IMG/VR virus record: IMGVR_UViG_3300042453_001695
Span: 1 to 63,512 of that record
Reading direction: 5' to 3' (one strand)
From: a virus
Length of the DNA stretch: 63,512 nucleotides
Within the stretch, counting starts at the first letter, position 1, and each line of letters opens with the position of its first letter. Under the pieces are notes generated by a model. It had not been told where the DNA came from. It did not search any database and saw only the letters and a program-made list of their open reading frames with translations. Of this stretch, positions 14,370 through 23,007 are shown in pieces. A program made the translations under genes and the position numbers.

Positions 14370-14912
14370 TTAATCTTCTAAATCTTCGTCAATAAATTGT
14401 TCTAGACCTTCTGCTTTTTTCTTTTTCTTATTCTTTTTATTCTCTTCGAAGTTGTGTATAAACTCTGATATATTATCGTACAACTCAAACTGTTTCATAT
14501 TACCATTTTCATCTTCGAACATCTCACCTTCATCTAATAATCCAAACTGTTGTGTTGCTTTATACTTGACATACAATTGTTTCTTTTCACGCATAATTCT
14601 ACGCAGAAATGCATAGTAAATTATCTGTGTAAAGTAAGCAAATGGATTTTTAGACTTTGCTGGATCAAAGTTACGAAAATACATCAAACAGTTTTCTACA
14701 CCGTCTGATATCATTTCATCACGATATGTGTATGAGATAAAATTTGGCTTACGTGATAGATGTTCTGCAATCTTCAGAAAGCATTCACCAATGTAGTCTG
14801 GTATCTTTGGTTCTTGAGTCTTATCTTCTTTTGCTTTTTCACAATCAGCCCTATACTTGATAAGTGCAGCAAGAAAGTCTGCGTTATTAACGTAATGATT
14901 TGCAGTTGTCAT
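14370..14912 (-). CDS. 55: gp55, late-transcription sigma factor
   Basis: The 180-residue product (T4 gp55 is 185) shows the region-2-like helices ISYTYRDEMISDGVENCLMY and NPFAYFTQIIYYAFLRRIMR, which correspond to the -10 recognition part of this minimal sigma family. The C-terminal DNISEFIHNFEENKKNKKKKK and its acidic tail may contain the clamp-binding end. The factor directs RNA polymerase to TATAAATA-type promoters, and several TAAATA-core sites precede virion genes in this window. The gene lies one base after the epimerase stop and is followed by gp47. Confidence 0.93.
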   Translation of the reverse strand: MTTANHYVNNADFLAALIKYRADCEKAKEDKTQEPKIPDYIGECFLKIAEHLSRKPNFISYTYRDEMISDGVENCLMYFRNFDPAKSKNPFAYFTQIIYYAFLRRIMREKKQLYVKYKATQQFGLLDEGEMFEDENGNMKQFELYDNISEFIHNFEENKKNKKKKKAEGLEQFIDEDLED

Positions 14913-15844
14913 TATACATTACCGTGAATATTATTCTTTAAGTATGTGTATCCTTTGATGAGTTCTTTTACGCCGTCGTCTAGTGTAAAATATGGTACCC
15001 AACCAGTCTTCTCTAATTTTTCATTAGAGACAATGTAATTACGTTGATCAGGATCTTTTTTGATATCACCCTCTACTACTGTAAAATTAGGAATGTGTGT
15101 CTTGATTATATCACAAAGTTCTAATTTAGACAAGTTTGCGGACGAAAGACCTACGTTATAAATGTTACCTTTCATTTCATCGAATTGATAAATTGCATGT
15201 AAAAACGCTTCACAAACATCGCGTACATGAATGTAATTTCGTTTAAAATGTCCTTCAAAGATAACGACATATCCATCATTGACTGCACGATATGTCAAAT
15301 CATTTACTAACAAATCTGTACGCATACGTGGTGACATGCCAAACACGGTAGCAAGACGATAGCTAATTGCGTTTTCATGTTCCATTAAACGCTGTTCTAC
15401 TGCCACTTTATCTACAGCATATTTCGACATCGGTCGTAATGGAGACTCTTCTGTACAGAAATTATTTTCGTCCCCTGTGCCATATGCGGAGTTAGTTGTT
15501 GGCATAATGATACGCTGGTCTTTTGATAAGCTGTTCAATAACCAAAACATCGCATCTTTATTTGTCGTGTCAGCACCAACAATGTCTTTATTACACAAAG
15601 GCGCACCAACAAGTGCCGCAAGAGGTATAACTACATCTGCATCTTTGAGTAGAGGTGTCATATGATTTGGATTGCGAATGTCGCCATTCACAATAGAAAA
15701 TCTTTTGTTTTCACAAAGATGATTTAATCCTGTTTGTCTATACATGAAGTTGTCAATCACAGTTATTTCGTGATTCATCTGCAACAAATACTCAGTCAAA
15801 ATGCAGCCAATATAGCCAGCACCACCAGTCACTAATATTTTCAT
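14912..15844 (-). CDS. NAD-dependent sugar epimerase/dehydratase
   Basis: This 310-residue extended short-chain dehydrogenase has the Rossmann motif GGAGYIG at residues 7-13, an Asp (VIDNF) after strand 2, NSAYG with the catalytic-side Ser near 120, and YAVDK near residue 140 as the Tyr-Lys pair. These match UDP-glucose 4-epimerase or nucleotide-sugar 4,6-dehydratase relatives. It is the last gene of the sugar cassette and directly abuts gp55. It probably oxidises, reduces or epimerises C4 of a nucleotide sugar. The exact substrate cannot be read from the sequence. Confidence 0.85.
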   Translation of the reverse strand: MKILVTGGAGYIGCILTEYLLQMNHEITVIDNFMYRQTGLNHLCENKRFSIVNGDIRNPNHMTPLLKDADVVIPLAALVGAPLCNKDIVGADTTNKDAMFWLLNSLSKDQRIIMPTTNSAYGTGDENNFCTEESPLRPMSKYAVDKVAVEQRLMEHENAISYRLATVFGMSPRMRTDLLVNDLTYRAVNDGYVVIFEGHFKRNYIHVRDVCEAFLHAIYQFDEMKGNIYNVGLSSANLSKLELCDIIKTHIPNFTVVEGDIKKDPDQRNYIVSNEKLEKTGWVPYFTLDDGVKELIKGYTYLKNNIHGNV

Positions 15845-15845
15845 A

Positions 15846-17027
15846 TTACACCCTATTCAATATATTTGTTATTTCATCAATTGCCATTTTCTTCAAAGTT
15901 GGATAGTTACCAATGTAGAATGAATAAAAATGCATGTGTTCAGTATTTAAAAACTTTTTGTAGTAATCTTGAGGCACAATTCCCTTCAGATAAGGCTGTC
16001 TTAATTGATTACCACCACCTGCTGAACCGCGACGGAATTCTATTCCCTCATCGCGCATCTTGCCCATTAGTCTATCCACGAATTCTTTATTTGCATACTC
16101 TGGCTGCAACACAATGTTGAATGCATAATTGCTGCATCCAATCAATCTAAAATCAACCTTATATTTTTTCTGATCTAATTTAGATAAGAAGTAAAACAGA
16201 TTTTCATTTCTTATTTTAACATTTTCATCCAAATGTTTCAACTGATTTTGACCAAGTATACCACCAATTTCATTGTTACGCATATTGTACGCTGGGTATG
16301 CAAAAATAAAATCTGGATTCAACTCTGGATTTTCTGCTTTGTATTTTTCAGACATTATCCAATCACCACACTCACGAACCATACCGTGTGAACGAAGCAT
16401 TCGAACTGTATGATATACTTCAGGATCATCTGTACATACCATACCACCTTCAATGGTAGACATGTGATGTGCAAAGTAGAAAGAGAAGTTAGACATCCAA
16501 CCATAACTACCTAACAATTTGCCATTGTGTGTTGCACCATGTGACTCACACACATCTTCAATTAAAGGTATATTACGATGACGCAAAACTTCTAATACCC
16601 TATCAGATAGACAATCGAATCCTTGTGCATATGTAACAAAAACTGCGCGTGTTTTATCTGTGATGGCATTCAGTATACCATATTCGCTCATGCCAAGTGT
16701 GTCTAAATCAATATCAACAAACACAGGCGTAAAACCGCATTGAAGGATAGATGCGATATCAGAAACCCATGTAAATGGTGGCACAATCACTTCTCCACCT
16801 TCTGGATGTTTGATCTTCAACATCGTCATTGACAGTAGATTCGCTGATGCTCCTGAGTTGACAAACACGGAATACTTTACACCAAGCCATTTACTCCATG
16901 CTTCTTCAAAAGCACGACATTCTGGTCCGTTTGTAAGTTTAGGATTATCTTTTTTAAGATGTTCTATTACCAAATCTAAATCTTCTCTAGTAATATTGTC
17001 TGACATTAAAGGATACTTCATTTTCAC
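15846..17027 (-). CDS. DegT-fold PLP enzyme with His in place of the PLP lysine, probable ColD/E1-type sugar 3-dehydratase
   Basis: The 393-residue protein has the DegT/DnrJ/EryC1 fold: NSGASANLL, VIVPPFTWVSD, PVFVDID, LIEDVCESHGA. At the site where aminotransferases have the Schiff-base Lys (SFxxxKxxxxGEGG), this protein has FSFYFAHHMSTIEGG. His187 aligns with the Lys. The same change marks ColD and E1 (RfbH), which use PLP to remove the 3-hydroxyl of 4-keto-6-deoxy nucleotide sugars. E1 also has an iron-sulphur cluster with a CxC pair. None is visible here, so a ColD-like enzyme is the better guess. The gene overlaps the GHMP kinase gene by 4 bases. Confidence 0.78.
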   Translation of the reverse strand: MKMKYPLMSDNITREDLDLVIEHLKKDNPKLTNGPECRAFEEAWSKWLGVKYSVFVNSGASANLLSMTMLKIKHPEGGEVIVPPFTWVSDIASILQCGFTPVFVDIDLDTLGMSEYGILNAITDKTRAVFVTYAQGFDCLSDRVLEVLRHRNIPLIEDVCESHGATHNGKLLGSYGWMSNFSFYFAHHMSTIEGGMVCTDDPEVYHTVRMLRSHGMVRECGDWIMSEKYKAENPELNPDFIFAYPAYNMRNNEIGGILGQNQLKHLDENVKIRNENLFYFLSKLDQKKYKVDFRLIGCSNYAFNIVLQPEYANKEFVDRLMGKMRDEGIEFRRGSAGGGNQLRQPYLKGIVPQDYYKKFLNTEHMHFYSFYIGNYPTLKKMAIDEITNILNRV

Positions 17028-18007
17028 TCCATGATAATTTGTGAGCCATTATAATCAAACTTAAATGGCACCCATACATTAATTTCGGGTAATGCTATTT
17101 TAATTTTTTCATGCGTATCTGGTGATGCAATAAACATAAAGAAACCACCACCACCAGCACCCATCAATTTACCACCATACGCGCCAGCGTTTATTGCTTT
17201 GTTGTATATGTTATCTATGTAATCGGATGTTATGTCGTTTGTTAATGATCTTTTGAGAACCCATTGTTCTCTGAGCAAACGACCAATCTCTTTATATGAC
17301 GCTCGGTTCTCAAAAGCAGTCAAAGCAGACTCAGCAATATTGCTTATGCCCTCAAGCAATGCATTGTTTTTTCCTGCTTTGATTTTTTCAACTTGTTGCT
17401 TTGCGTGAATGTCTGATAGTCTATCGATGCCAGAAAATCCTAGCATGATATAACTTTCTAGACCGTCCAAATAACTTTGTGGTACTTTAAGATCACGAAC
17501 AACAATGTCGTTATCGTTCAGTTCGATAACACGAACGCCACCATATGCAGCTATAATCTGATCTTGTACTCCAACAGATTCGCCAATATAGTTTTGTTCT
17601 ATATTGATTGCGTCAACAGCTAATCCATATGGTGTGTATAATTTGTTCTGATAATTTGTGATTGCATGAATTAGTCCAACAGTAAACGAAGAGCTAGATC
17701 CAATACCAGAACGAGCAGGCAAATCACCATCATGAGAAATAGAAATTCCATTTGACACTCCGTAATATTTCAAACACTCTCTTACTGACGGGTGTTCTAT
17801 TTGAGAAACGTCTGATACACTTTCTATTTTAGAGTAAATAACTCTATTTACATAATCGAAGTAAGACGGTAACTTCTTAAAACTTATATAGCAATAATGT
17901 GCCATACCAGCAGAAATTACTTTTGAAGGTTTATTTTTATACCATGCGGGGTAGTCAGTACCACCACCAAACAAGGAAAGACGATATGGTGTTTTAGATA
18001 TAATCAT
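17024..18007 (-). CDS. GHMP-family sugar kinase (heptose-7-phosphate kinase-like)
   Basis: The 327-residue protein starts IISKTPYRLSLFGGGTDYPA, the usual N-terminus of HddA-like D-glycero-D-manno-heptose 7-phosphate kinases. It has the GHMP phosphate loop LPARSGIGSSSSF near residues 95-107 and the C-terminal KLMGAGGGGFFMF motif near 285. In heptose pathways it makes the 1,7-bisphosphate, but related enzymes phosphorylate other sugars. It is coupled by ATGA overlaps to the ThDP-enzyme beta gene upstream and the DegT-fold gene downstream. No heptose adenylyl- or guanylyl-transferase is seen here, so the nucleotide-sugar route is incomplete in the window. Confidence 0.85.
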   Translation of the reverse strand: MIISKTPYRLSLFGGGTDYPAWYKNKPSKVISAGMAHYCYISFKKLPSYFDYVNRVIYSKIESVSDVSQIEHPSVRECLKYYGVSNGISISHDGDLPARSGIGSSSSFTVGLIHAITNYQNKLYTPYGLAVDAINIEQNYIGESVGVQDQIIAAYGGVRVIELNDNDIVVRDLKVPQSYLDGLESYIMLGFSGIDRLSDIHAKQQVEKIKAGKNNALLEGISNIAESALTAFENRASYKEIGRLLREQWVLKRSLTNDITSDYIDNIYNKAINAGAYGGKLMGAGGGGFFMFIASPDTHEKIKIALPEINVWVPFKFDYNGSQIIME

Positions 18008-18534
18008 TTTTCGTTATGATAGTCTCCATATTCTACAAGTATGGTAGCTTTACCATCTCTTCGTTCATATGCTTTTGTATATGCAGGTATAATGTCTTCT
18101 GGTTCCTCTAATCTTATGACTTCGACATTTGAACACATAAGTTTGAATGCGTCCGTGTAATCACCGACATGTTGATGTTGTGGATGTAAGGGTCTTTCGG
18201 ATCCGATGCTTGTGCGAATAATAATTCTTGGCTTATAATCAGACATCATCGTAATCTTATCAACATGATTGACAAGTTGATTCGTTGCACAAATCAAAAA
18301 ATTCCAACGTGGATAGATGCTGACTGGTATGTATCCTGCAAGTGCTAATCCAAGTGTCATGCCCATTTGGGTGTCTTCAAATACAGGCAATTCCAGTAAT
18401 TGTTTCCTAGACACTTCTTGTAGTGAATTTGTCATAGCAGTTCCTGGATATTCTACTGCTTGACCTAAAAAAATCACTTGCGAATCTTTCGCAAGCATGT
18501 TCATTGCTGCTTTCAATTCATCAGAATATTTCAA
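18004..18534 (-). CDS. ThDP-dependent enzyme, pyrimidine-binding (E1-beta-like) half
   Basis: The 176-residue product resembles the Pyr domain of E1-beta/transketolase. FEDTQMGMTLGLALAGYIPV holds the Glu that contacts the ThDP aminopyrimidine. PRIIIRTSIGS and the HPQHQH stretch follow, and LEEPEDIIPAYTKAYERRDG ends the domain. The C-terminal transketolase domain normally present is absent, so this is a minimal subunit. The start is TTG in a TTGA overlap with the alpha-like gene, supported by a GAGGG ribosome site. With the alpha-like partner it should form an alpha2beta2-type carbon-carbon bond enzyme. Its substrate is unknown, but the context suggests sugar chemistry. Confidence 0.78.
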   Translation of the reverse strand: MKYSDELKAAMNMLAKDSQVIFLGQAVEYPGTAMTNSLQEVSRKQLLELPVFEDTQMGMTLGLALAGYIPVSIYPRWNFLICATNQLVNHVDKITMMSDYKPRIIIRTSIGSERPLHPQHQHVGDYTDAFKLMCSNVEVIRLEEPEDIIPAYTKAYERRDGKATILVEYGDYHNEK

Positions 18535-19130
18535 AATTGTACCCTCTTTCCTGCACCCGCATGTGGATATTTTGTTTCATACTCATAATAGTATATGTAC
18601 TCATCATCTAAATGTTTGTACGTTGACTCTTTCATGTTCCATGTTTTCATAGTATCTGTGCAAACAGACTTGCCGTTATCTTCAACTATGAATGTGATCG
18701 GTAATTGATTTGCCATGCTATACTTTAAATTTTCCATAAAGATACCAGATTCAGCAGTCATATCACCAACAAAACAATACACTCTTGAATCAATTCTTTT
18801 TAGTTTTAATGCCATTGAAACACCTACAGCAACAGGTATGTTTCCTCCAACAATCGCTGATGAATAAATGTTGTATTCTGGATAACAAAGAGAAATAGAT
18901 TTGCCTTCTAAAATGTCTTTCTCAAGAACATCTTGCGGTACACCTTTGAGTAAACATTGATAGTGTGAACGCCAAGAACAAAATACCCAATCGTTCTGTC
19001 GCACTCTTCTAAAAAATTTAATCATCTCACTTTCGTTGCCATAGTATAGATGCACAGGCGCACGAATGCGACCATTATTGAAATGGTCTGCCATTTTTTC
19101 TTCGAATTCTCTGAGTTCTTCTTTAGTCAC
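18531..19130 (-). CDS. ThDP-dependent enzyme, pyrophosphate-binding (E1-alpha-like) half
   Basis: The 199-residue product carries the ThDP/Mg motif in CFVGDMTAESGIF (GDM replacing the usual GDG) near residue 122, followed about 25 residues later by FIVEDNGKSV. FCSWRSHYQCLLKGV and VGGNIPVAVGVSMALKLK are also typical of the PP domain of transketolase and 2-oxo acid dehydrogenase E1-alpha. At about 200 residues it is much shorter than E1-alpha (usually over 320). It starts with GTG in an 8-base overlap with the radical SAM gene. The beta-like half is encoded immediately downstream. Confidence 0.78.
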   Translation of the reverse strand: MTKEELREFEEKMADHFNNGRIRAPVHLYYGNESEMIKFFRRVRQNDWVFCSWRSHYQCLLKGVPQDVLEKDILEGKSISLCYPEYNIYSSAIVGGNIPVAVGVSMALKLKRIDSRVYCFVGDMTAESGIFMENLKYSMANQLPITFIVEDNGKSVCTDTMKTWNMKESTYKHLDDEYIYYYEYETKYPHAGAGKRVQF

Positions 19131-20634
19131 CTAGTATTTTCCTTTTCAATTTAATCTTGGACATATCTTCGATGTTCTTTCTAGATTGTAAACCAAATTT
19201 TTTTTCTACCAGATTTAAAAATGGTTTGTGTGTGAAGTATTTGTTCCATGCATCATCACGAAACTTCAATACTTCCGCACCAGTCAAACTCTTGGTGCGT
19301 AATGGCTTACAATCATAGGAAAAGAAAGCAAACTCCTCGAATGTCTGAGGTAATTCCCAGCCATTATCGACTGCTTCTTTGTAAAGTGGACTGCCTGGTA
19401 ATGCCATTGCTGCATAGAAATTTGCATGTTCACAATTCAACTCTAATGCAAGATCAAGTGTCTCTTGCATTGTCTCTTGCGTGTCTTCTGGAAAACCAAA
19501 CATGTAATTTCCAAGAACACTAATATCCGCATCTTTGATATCTTGAACGACTTCACGGATGTCAACTTGTTTGAATCGACCTTTATCAATCTCTAAACGA
19601 ACTTGTGGATTGCCAGCTTCAATGCCTAATGCAAGCCAATTGACGCCAGCTTCTTTAAATAATTCCAATTGATCTTTGCGTACAGAATCAACTCTTGCAT
19701 AAGCCCAAAAGTTAAACTTCATACCGCGATCAACAAGACCTTGTAAAATAGGCACATAATATTTTTTATTCAGAAAAAACATCTCATCAGTTAACCGAAC
19801 TGTGCGTACACCTCTTTCCCACAGATACTCAAACTCTTTGAGCATTAACTCAGGTGACCAGAAACGCATTCCTCGTGAGTCTGATGATACTGTGTCTTTT
19901 GCATAAGATGTGCGATTCACAATATTAATCATACAAAAGTTACAACCAAACGAACATCCTAATGATGTAGAGATTGCTGCAAATGGTGTACGACCTTCAT
20001 CAAGAAAATTTGAATGCCAATAATGTGCGCGATACTTATTGAATCCACCAGGCAGTAAATCCCATGCATAACCAGGCATCACACGATCCATGTCTTCTGT
20101 TTTTACAAGTTCTCCTGGTGCACCTATTGCAGCAAAACCATGTTTCTTATATACAAGACCGCGAACTTTATCTAGATGATCAACATAATTTGTTTGTAAT
20201 AAATCTAGCAGACCATATACACCTTCATTGATGAAAACAAAATCGACATATGATAAACCAATTACTTCATATGGTAATGCAGATGCATGAGAGCCAATGA
20301 ATACAATTTTAATTGATGGTCTTATGAGTTTGAGTTGTCTTGCTAGTCTTGATGCACCAATCATCATTGTGGTGCCTGAGTTTGGATTTTGTCCGTAAAG
20401 AACAAATACTGCTATGTCAGTATCGGTGCCCGAAATTCGATGTGCTGCATGTTCAAGGTCTGGCGATGGATCTGCATCGAAATCAAGAATACAAGGATCA
20501 TATCCTTCTTTACGAACTGCTTGTGCAAGCAGTAACGCCCATGTTGGAGGTTCAATTGCAGAATATTTTTCTGAAAGTTCTTGATACGCCTGTTTCGCGC
20601 TACTCGGTATAACGAATGTCACCACTTTTGACAT
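19123..20634 (-). CDS. B12-binding-domain radical SAM protein
   Basis: The 503-residue protein has an N-terminal cobalamin-binding-like Rossmann domain (about 1-160: AVRKEGYDPCILDFDAD, IKIVFIGSHASALP, VDFVFINEGVYGLLDLL). A radical SAM core follows, with the CxxxCxxC cluster motif in SLGCSFGCNFCMIN near residue 228, and then WLALGIEAGNPQVRLEIDKG and GNYMFGFPEDTQETM. In this class SAM and cobalamin are used for methylation or rearrangement of unreactive carbons. It opens the sugar cassette and is coupled by overlap to the ThDP alpha-like gene. A role in C-methylating or remodelling a nucleotide sugar is possible but unproven. Confidence 0.88.
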   Translation of the reverse strand: MSKVVTFVIPSSAKQAYQELSEKYSAIEPPTWALLLAQAVRKEGYDPCILDFDADPSPDLEHAAHRISGTDTDIAVFVLYGQNPNSGTTMMIGASRLARQLKLIRPSIKIVFIGSHASALPYEVIGLSYVDFVFINEGVYGLLDLLQTNYVDHLDKVRGLVYKKHGFAAIGAPGELVKTEDMDRVMPGYAWDLLPGGFNKYRAHYWHSNFLDEGRTPFAAISTSLGCSFGCNFCMINIVNRTSYAKDTVSSDSRGMRFWSPELMLKEFEYLWERGVRTVRLTDEMFFLNKKYYVPILQGLVDRGMKFNFWAYARVDSVRKDQLELFKEAGVNWLALGIEAGNPQVRLEIDKGRFKQVDIREVVQDIKDADISVLGNYMFGFPEDTQETMQETLDLALELNCEHANFYAAMALPGSPLYKEAVDNGWELPQTFEEFAFFSYDCKPLRTKSLTGAEVLKFRDDAWNKYFTHKPFLNLVEKKFGLQSRKNIEDMSKIKLKRKILGD

Positions 20635-20648
20635 AATAAAAATTCCTG

Positions 20649-21059
20649 TTAATGTAGTTTTTTGTTCTTCACTTCTTGTATGTGTTGAACAATTTCCTCA
20701 ATCATATCTTGAGGGGTTTCTTCATTCTCTTGCTCTTCTAACAAATCATCAATCATCTTATCTGAATCTGCCATTTCTTCAAGAGTTCGTTCCACAAGTT
20801 TATCATAATAGCGTATCATTGCATCTTTTGGTTCGATGACAGTTACGATATCGGAAGGATATATGAGTGCAGAATTTTCTTTAATCAACTCAACTGGCAA
20901 CCATGGCATCATCATCATGATTGTTTGACCCGTAGGCATTCTTCGAAACACCACGCGCATGGGATCATTAATTTGAATTTGACCAGAATTTTCCTGCTCA
21001 AACATAGAAGCCATAATATCTTCACCAGATTGCATTCTTATAAGTTTTACGTTATGCAT
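20649..21059 (-). CDS. Conserved small phage protein, Sm-like N-terminal part
   Basis: The 136-residue product begins VKLIRMQSGEDIMASMFEQE, then VVFRRMPTGQTIMMMMPWLP and ALIYPSDIVTVIEP. This strand pattern resembles Sm/LSm-like barrels seen in conserved T4-like marine phage proteins. The C-terminal 50 residues are acidic and helical, with a lysine end. I do not know its function. It overlaps the end of uvsW by 8 bases and precedes the radical SAM gene. An RNA-associated role would be a guess. Confidence 0.65.
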   Translation of the reverse strand: MHNVKLIRMQSGEDIMASMFEQENSGQIQINDPMRVVFRRMPTGQTIMMMMPWLPVELIKENSALIYPSDIVTVIEPKDAMIRYYDKLVERTLEEMADSDKMIDDLLEEQENEETPQDMIEEIVQHIQEVKNKKLH

Positions 21060-22533
21060 TCTTGACCTCTATATTATAGAACTTGTACTTAAACTTTTCT
21101 TCATCGTATATTCTAACACGATCTTGCAGATGTTGCAACGTGTAATTTACATGTTTACCAATACGAAAATCGTCTGCTATGTCGTAGAGAACTGCTTCCG
21201 TTTTGTTATTACCTATTCTCAAACCTCTACCAATCGATTGTAAGTTTCGTACTCTCGACTTGGACGGTGAAGCAAAAACAACATTATGAAGATTGCGGAT
21301 ATTAATTCCAGTGGAAAAAGTACCGTAAGAAGCAACGATGATGGCATCATTTTGTTTTTCCGTAATAGAGCGAACTTGCTCACGGACTTCAACATCTGTT
21401 CCACCATATACGAAAAAAACATGTCTATTGCCAGCTTTTTCTTCAATAAGTTTATGAAGTTGTTTGCCGTGTTTCTCTACAAGATTGAAGAGTATAAGTG
21501 AATTGCCTTTAAGTGACAATGCAAGATTTCGAATAAACTCATTTCTTGTGGTGCTTTTAACTATGTAGTCTATTTCAGATTGGTAATCCCAACCACGTGA
21601 TAGTTTACACACTTCTTCAGAATATTTCAATACTAAACATTTAATGCGAAAATCTGCCAGTTGTTTATCTTCAATCAATTTTGCGGTAGTAGTAGATTGA
21701 TAAACAGGTCCAAATAAACCTTCCAAAACTAATTTGTGTGTTTGTGTACCATCAATTGTACCTGTGCAACCAATTCGATATGATGCATTTCTCAAACCAG
21801 TCATGATGGTAGTCAATGACTTTGCTTTAAACTGATGCGCTTCATCACCTAATACAAAATCAAACTGTTCAAAGTATTCAGCAGGATTCTTGTAAATAGA
21901 TTGCCATGTAGTAATTGTCAAAAACTTGTCAGTATGTTTTTCTTTACCTGAATACTGACGATGGCAGTTTGTATCTGCATCATAACCATACGATTTAAAG
22001 TCTGAATACATTTGTTCAACAAGAGATGTAGTAGGAACAATCAATAAACCTTTCTTGTAGTCTCTGTATTGTAGATACCTCAATATAAGATATTGAATCA
22101 ATGACTTACCAGAACCAGTTGGAGATAATAACAACATTCTACGATTTCTGATGGCAAATAAGAAGGACTTGTATTGATATTCCCTGATGCCCTCTGTTAT
22201 AATGCTTTTGTCTAATTGAAGTTGTTCAAGAAACTCATTTGCTTCTATTGCTGAAAAACTCTCTGTGTTGTTTATAGCAGCATCAATCTCAAGTTTGTAG
22301 TTTCTTTCTTCGCAAAATTGTTCAATGTAAGGCACAAGTCCGTGATAAATCGTATATGTTCGTAAATCAGCAAGTCTTATTTTTCCATCCCAAAGACGAT
22401 TCTTGTACGCAGGCATAAATTGATAACCAGGCACAAAGAACGTAAAGTAGTCTGCAAGTTCTTGTGCGATACTTTTTTCACACTCAAACTTGATGAAAGC
22501 TTCATTTTGTTTATGTAAAATTAAATCAGACAC
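21052..22533 (-). CDS. uvsW: UvsW RNA-DNA and branched-DNA helicase
   Basis: About 493 residues (T4 UvsW is 503). The N-terminal domain with FFVPGYQFMPAYKNRLWDGK is diagnostic of UvsW. Helicase motifs follow: Walker A SPTGSGKSL, GDEAH, GCTGTIDG and the C-terminal QSIGRGLRIG. The family unwinds R-loops and branched recombination intermediates and helps switch from origin to recombination replication. I place the start at GTG 22533 because T4 UvsW aligns there and the overlap with uvsY is then 8 bases. A TTG at 22557 gives eight more residues without a good ribosome site. Confidence 0.93.
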   Translation of the reverse strand: MSDLILHKQNEAFIKFECEKSIAQELADYFTFFVPGYQFMPAYKNRLWDGKIRLADLRTYTIYHGLVPYIEQFCEERNYKLEIDAAINNTESFSAIEANEFLEQLQLDKSIITEGIREYQYKSFLFAIRNRRMLLLSPTGSGKSLIQYLILRYLQYRDYKKGLLIVPTTSLVEQMYSDFKSYGYDADTNCHRQYSGKEKHTDKFLTITTWQSIYKNPAEYFEQFDFVLGDEAHQFKAKSLTTIMTGLRNASYRIGCTGTIDGTQTHKLVLEGLFGPVYQSTTTAKLIEDKQLADFRIKCLVLKYSEEVCKLSRGWDYQSEIDYIVKSTTRNEFIRNLALSLKGNSLILFNLVEKHGKQLHKLIEEKAGNRHVFFVYGGTDVEVREQVRSITEKQNDAIIVASYGTFSTGINIRNLHNVVFASPSKSRVRNLQSIGRGLRIGNNKTEAVLYDIADDFRIGKHVNYTLQHLQDRVRIYDEEKFKYKFYNIEVKNA

Positions 22534-22960
22534 CTTGTATGAATTTTTCCCAATCAATGAACGAACGGAGTTCCCATGTTCTATTATTTAATTCTTTCAT
22601 TATCGCTTGACAAACCTCAACAATTTCTTCATGCAACAATTTTTTAGCAAGATACTTATTGATGTCTTCATCCGCTTCTAGGTATGTATTGATTTCAGAT
22701 TTAAGTGTGTATGGAAATGGTTCCCAACCACGTGACTTCAATTCATCTTCATCAAGTCTACCTGTGTAATACTCCCATTTCAATTTACGCCATTTATTAT
22801 AATTGAACTCTGCTTCTTTTGCCAACAGCCGATGTGTTGAAAGAATATTCAAATATTTTGAATGTAATTTGGGAATGTCAATTAAAGCTTTACCTGGTTC
22901 TGTGCGGTCAATGTTAGAATCCGCAGTCCACATTTGTAATATTTCGTCAAGTTTACTCAT
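22526..22960 (-). CDS. uvsY: UvsY recombination mediator
   Basis: The 144-residue product (T4 UvsY is 137) has FNYNKWRKLKWEYYTGRLDE in the place of the T4 motif with YYSGRGDGDEF, then YTLKSEINTYLEADEDINKY and a C-terminal helix RTWELRSFIDWEKFIQG. UvsY loads the UvsX recombinase onto gp32-covered single-stranded DNA as a hexamer. The AGGAGG ribosome site is perfect. A candidate promoter lies just upstream, marking the switch from virion genes to recombination genes. It overlaps uvsW. Confidence 0.93.
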   Translation of the reverse strand: MSKLDEILQMWTADSNIDRTEPGKALIDIPKLHSKYLNILSTHRLLAKEAEFNYNKWRKLKWEYYTGRLDEDELKSRGWEPFPYTLKSEINTYLEADEDINKYLAKKLLHEEIVEVCQAIMKELNNRTWELRSFIDWEKFIQGV

Positions 22961-22978
22961 TCTATACCTCCTATTAGG

Positions 22979-23007
22979 AGTATATCACATTTAAAATAAT
23001 TTTTCTA
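22979..23007 (-). promoter_or_regulatory. Candidate promoter for uvsY
   Basis: Minus-strand TAGAAA and TATACT are separated by 17 bases. The -35 matches four and the -10 five of six consensus positions. The -10 ends 19 bases before the uvsY ATG. The -35 lies inside the end of the preceding virion gene. The site would give uvsY, uvsW and the sugar cassette a start separate from the late virion transcript. Confidence 0.4.

Noticed and set aside
15846-17027. Calling the DegT-fold gene a sugar aminotransferase
   Set aside because: The Schiff-base lysine position holds His187, as in ColD/E1 dehydratases, so transamination is unlikely.
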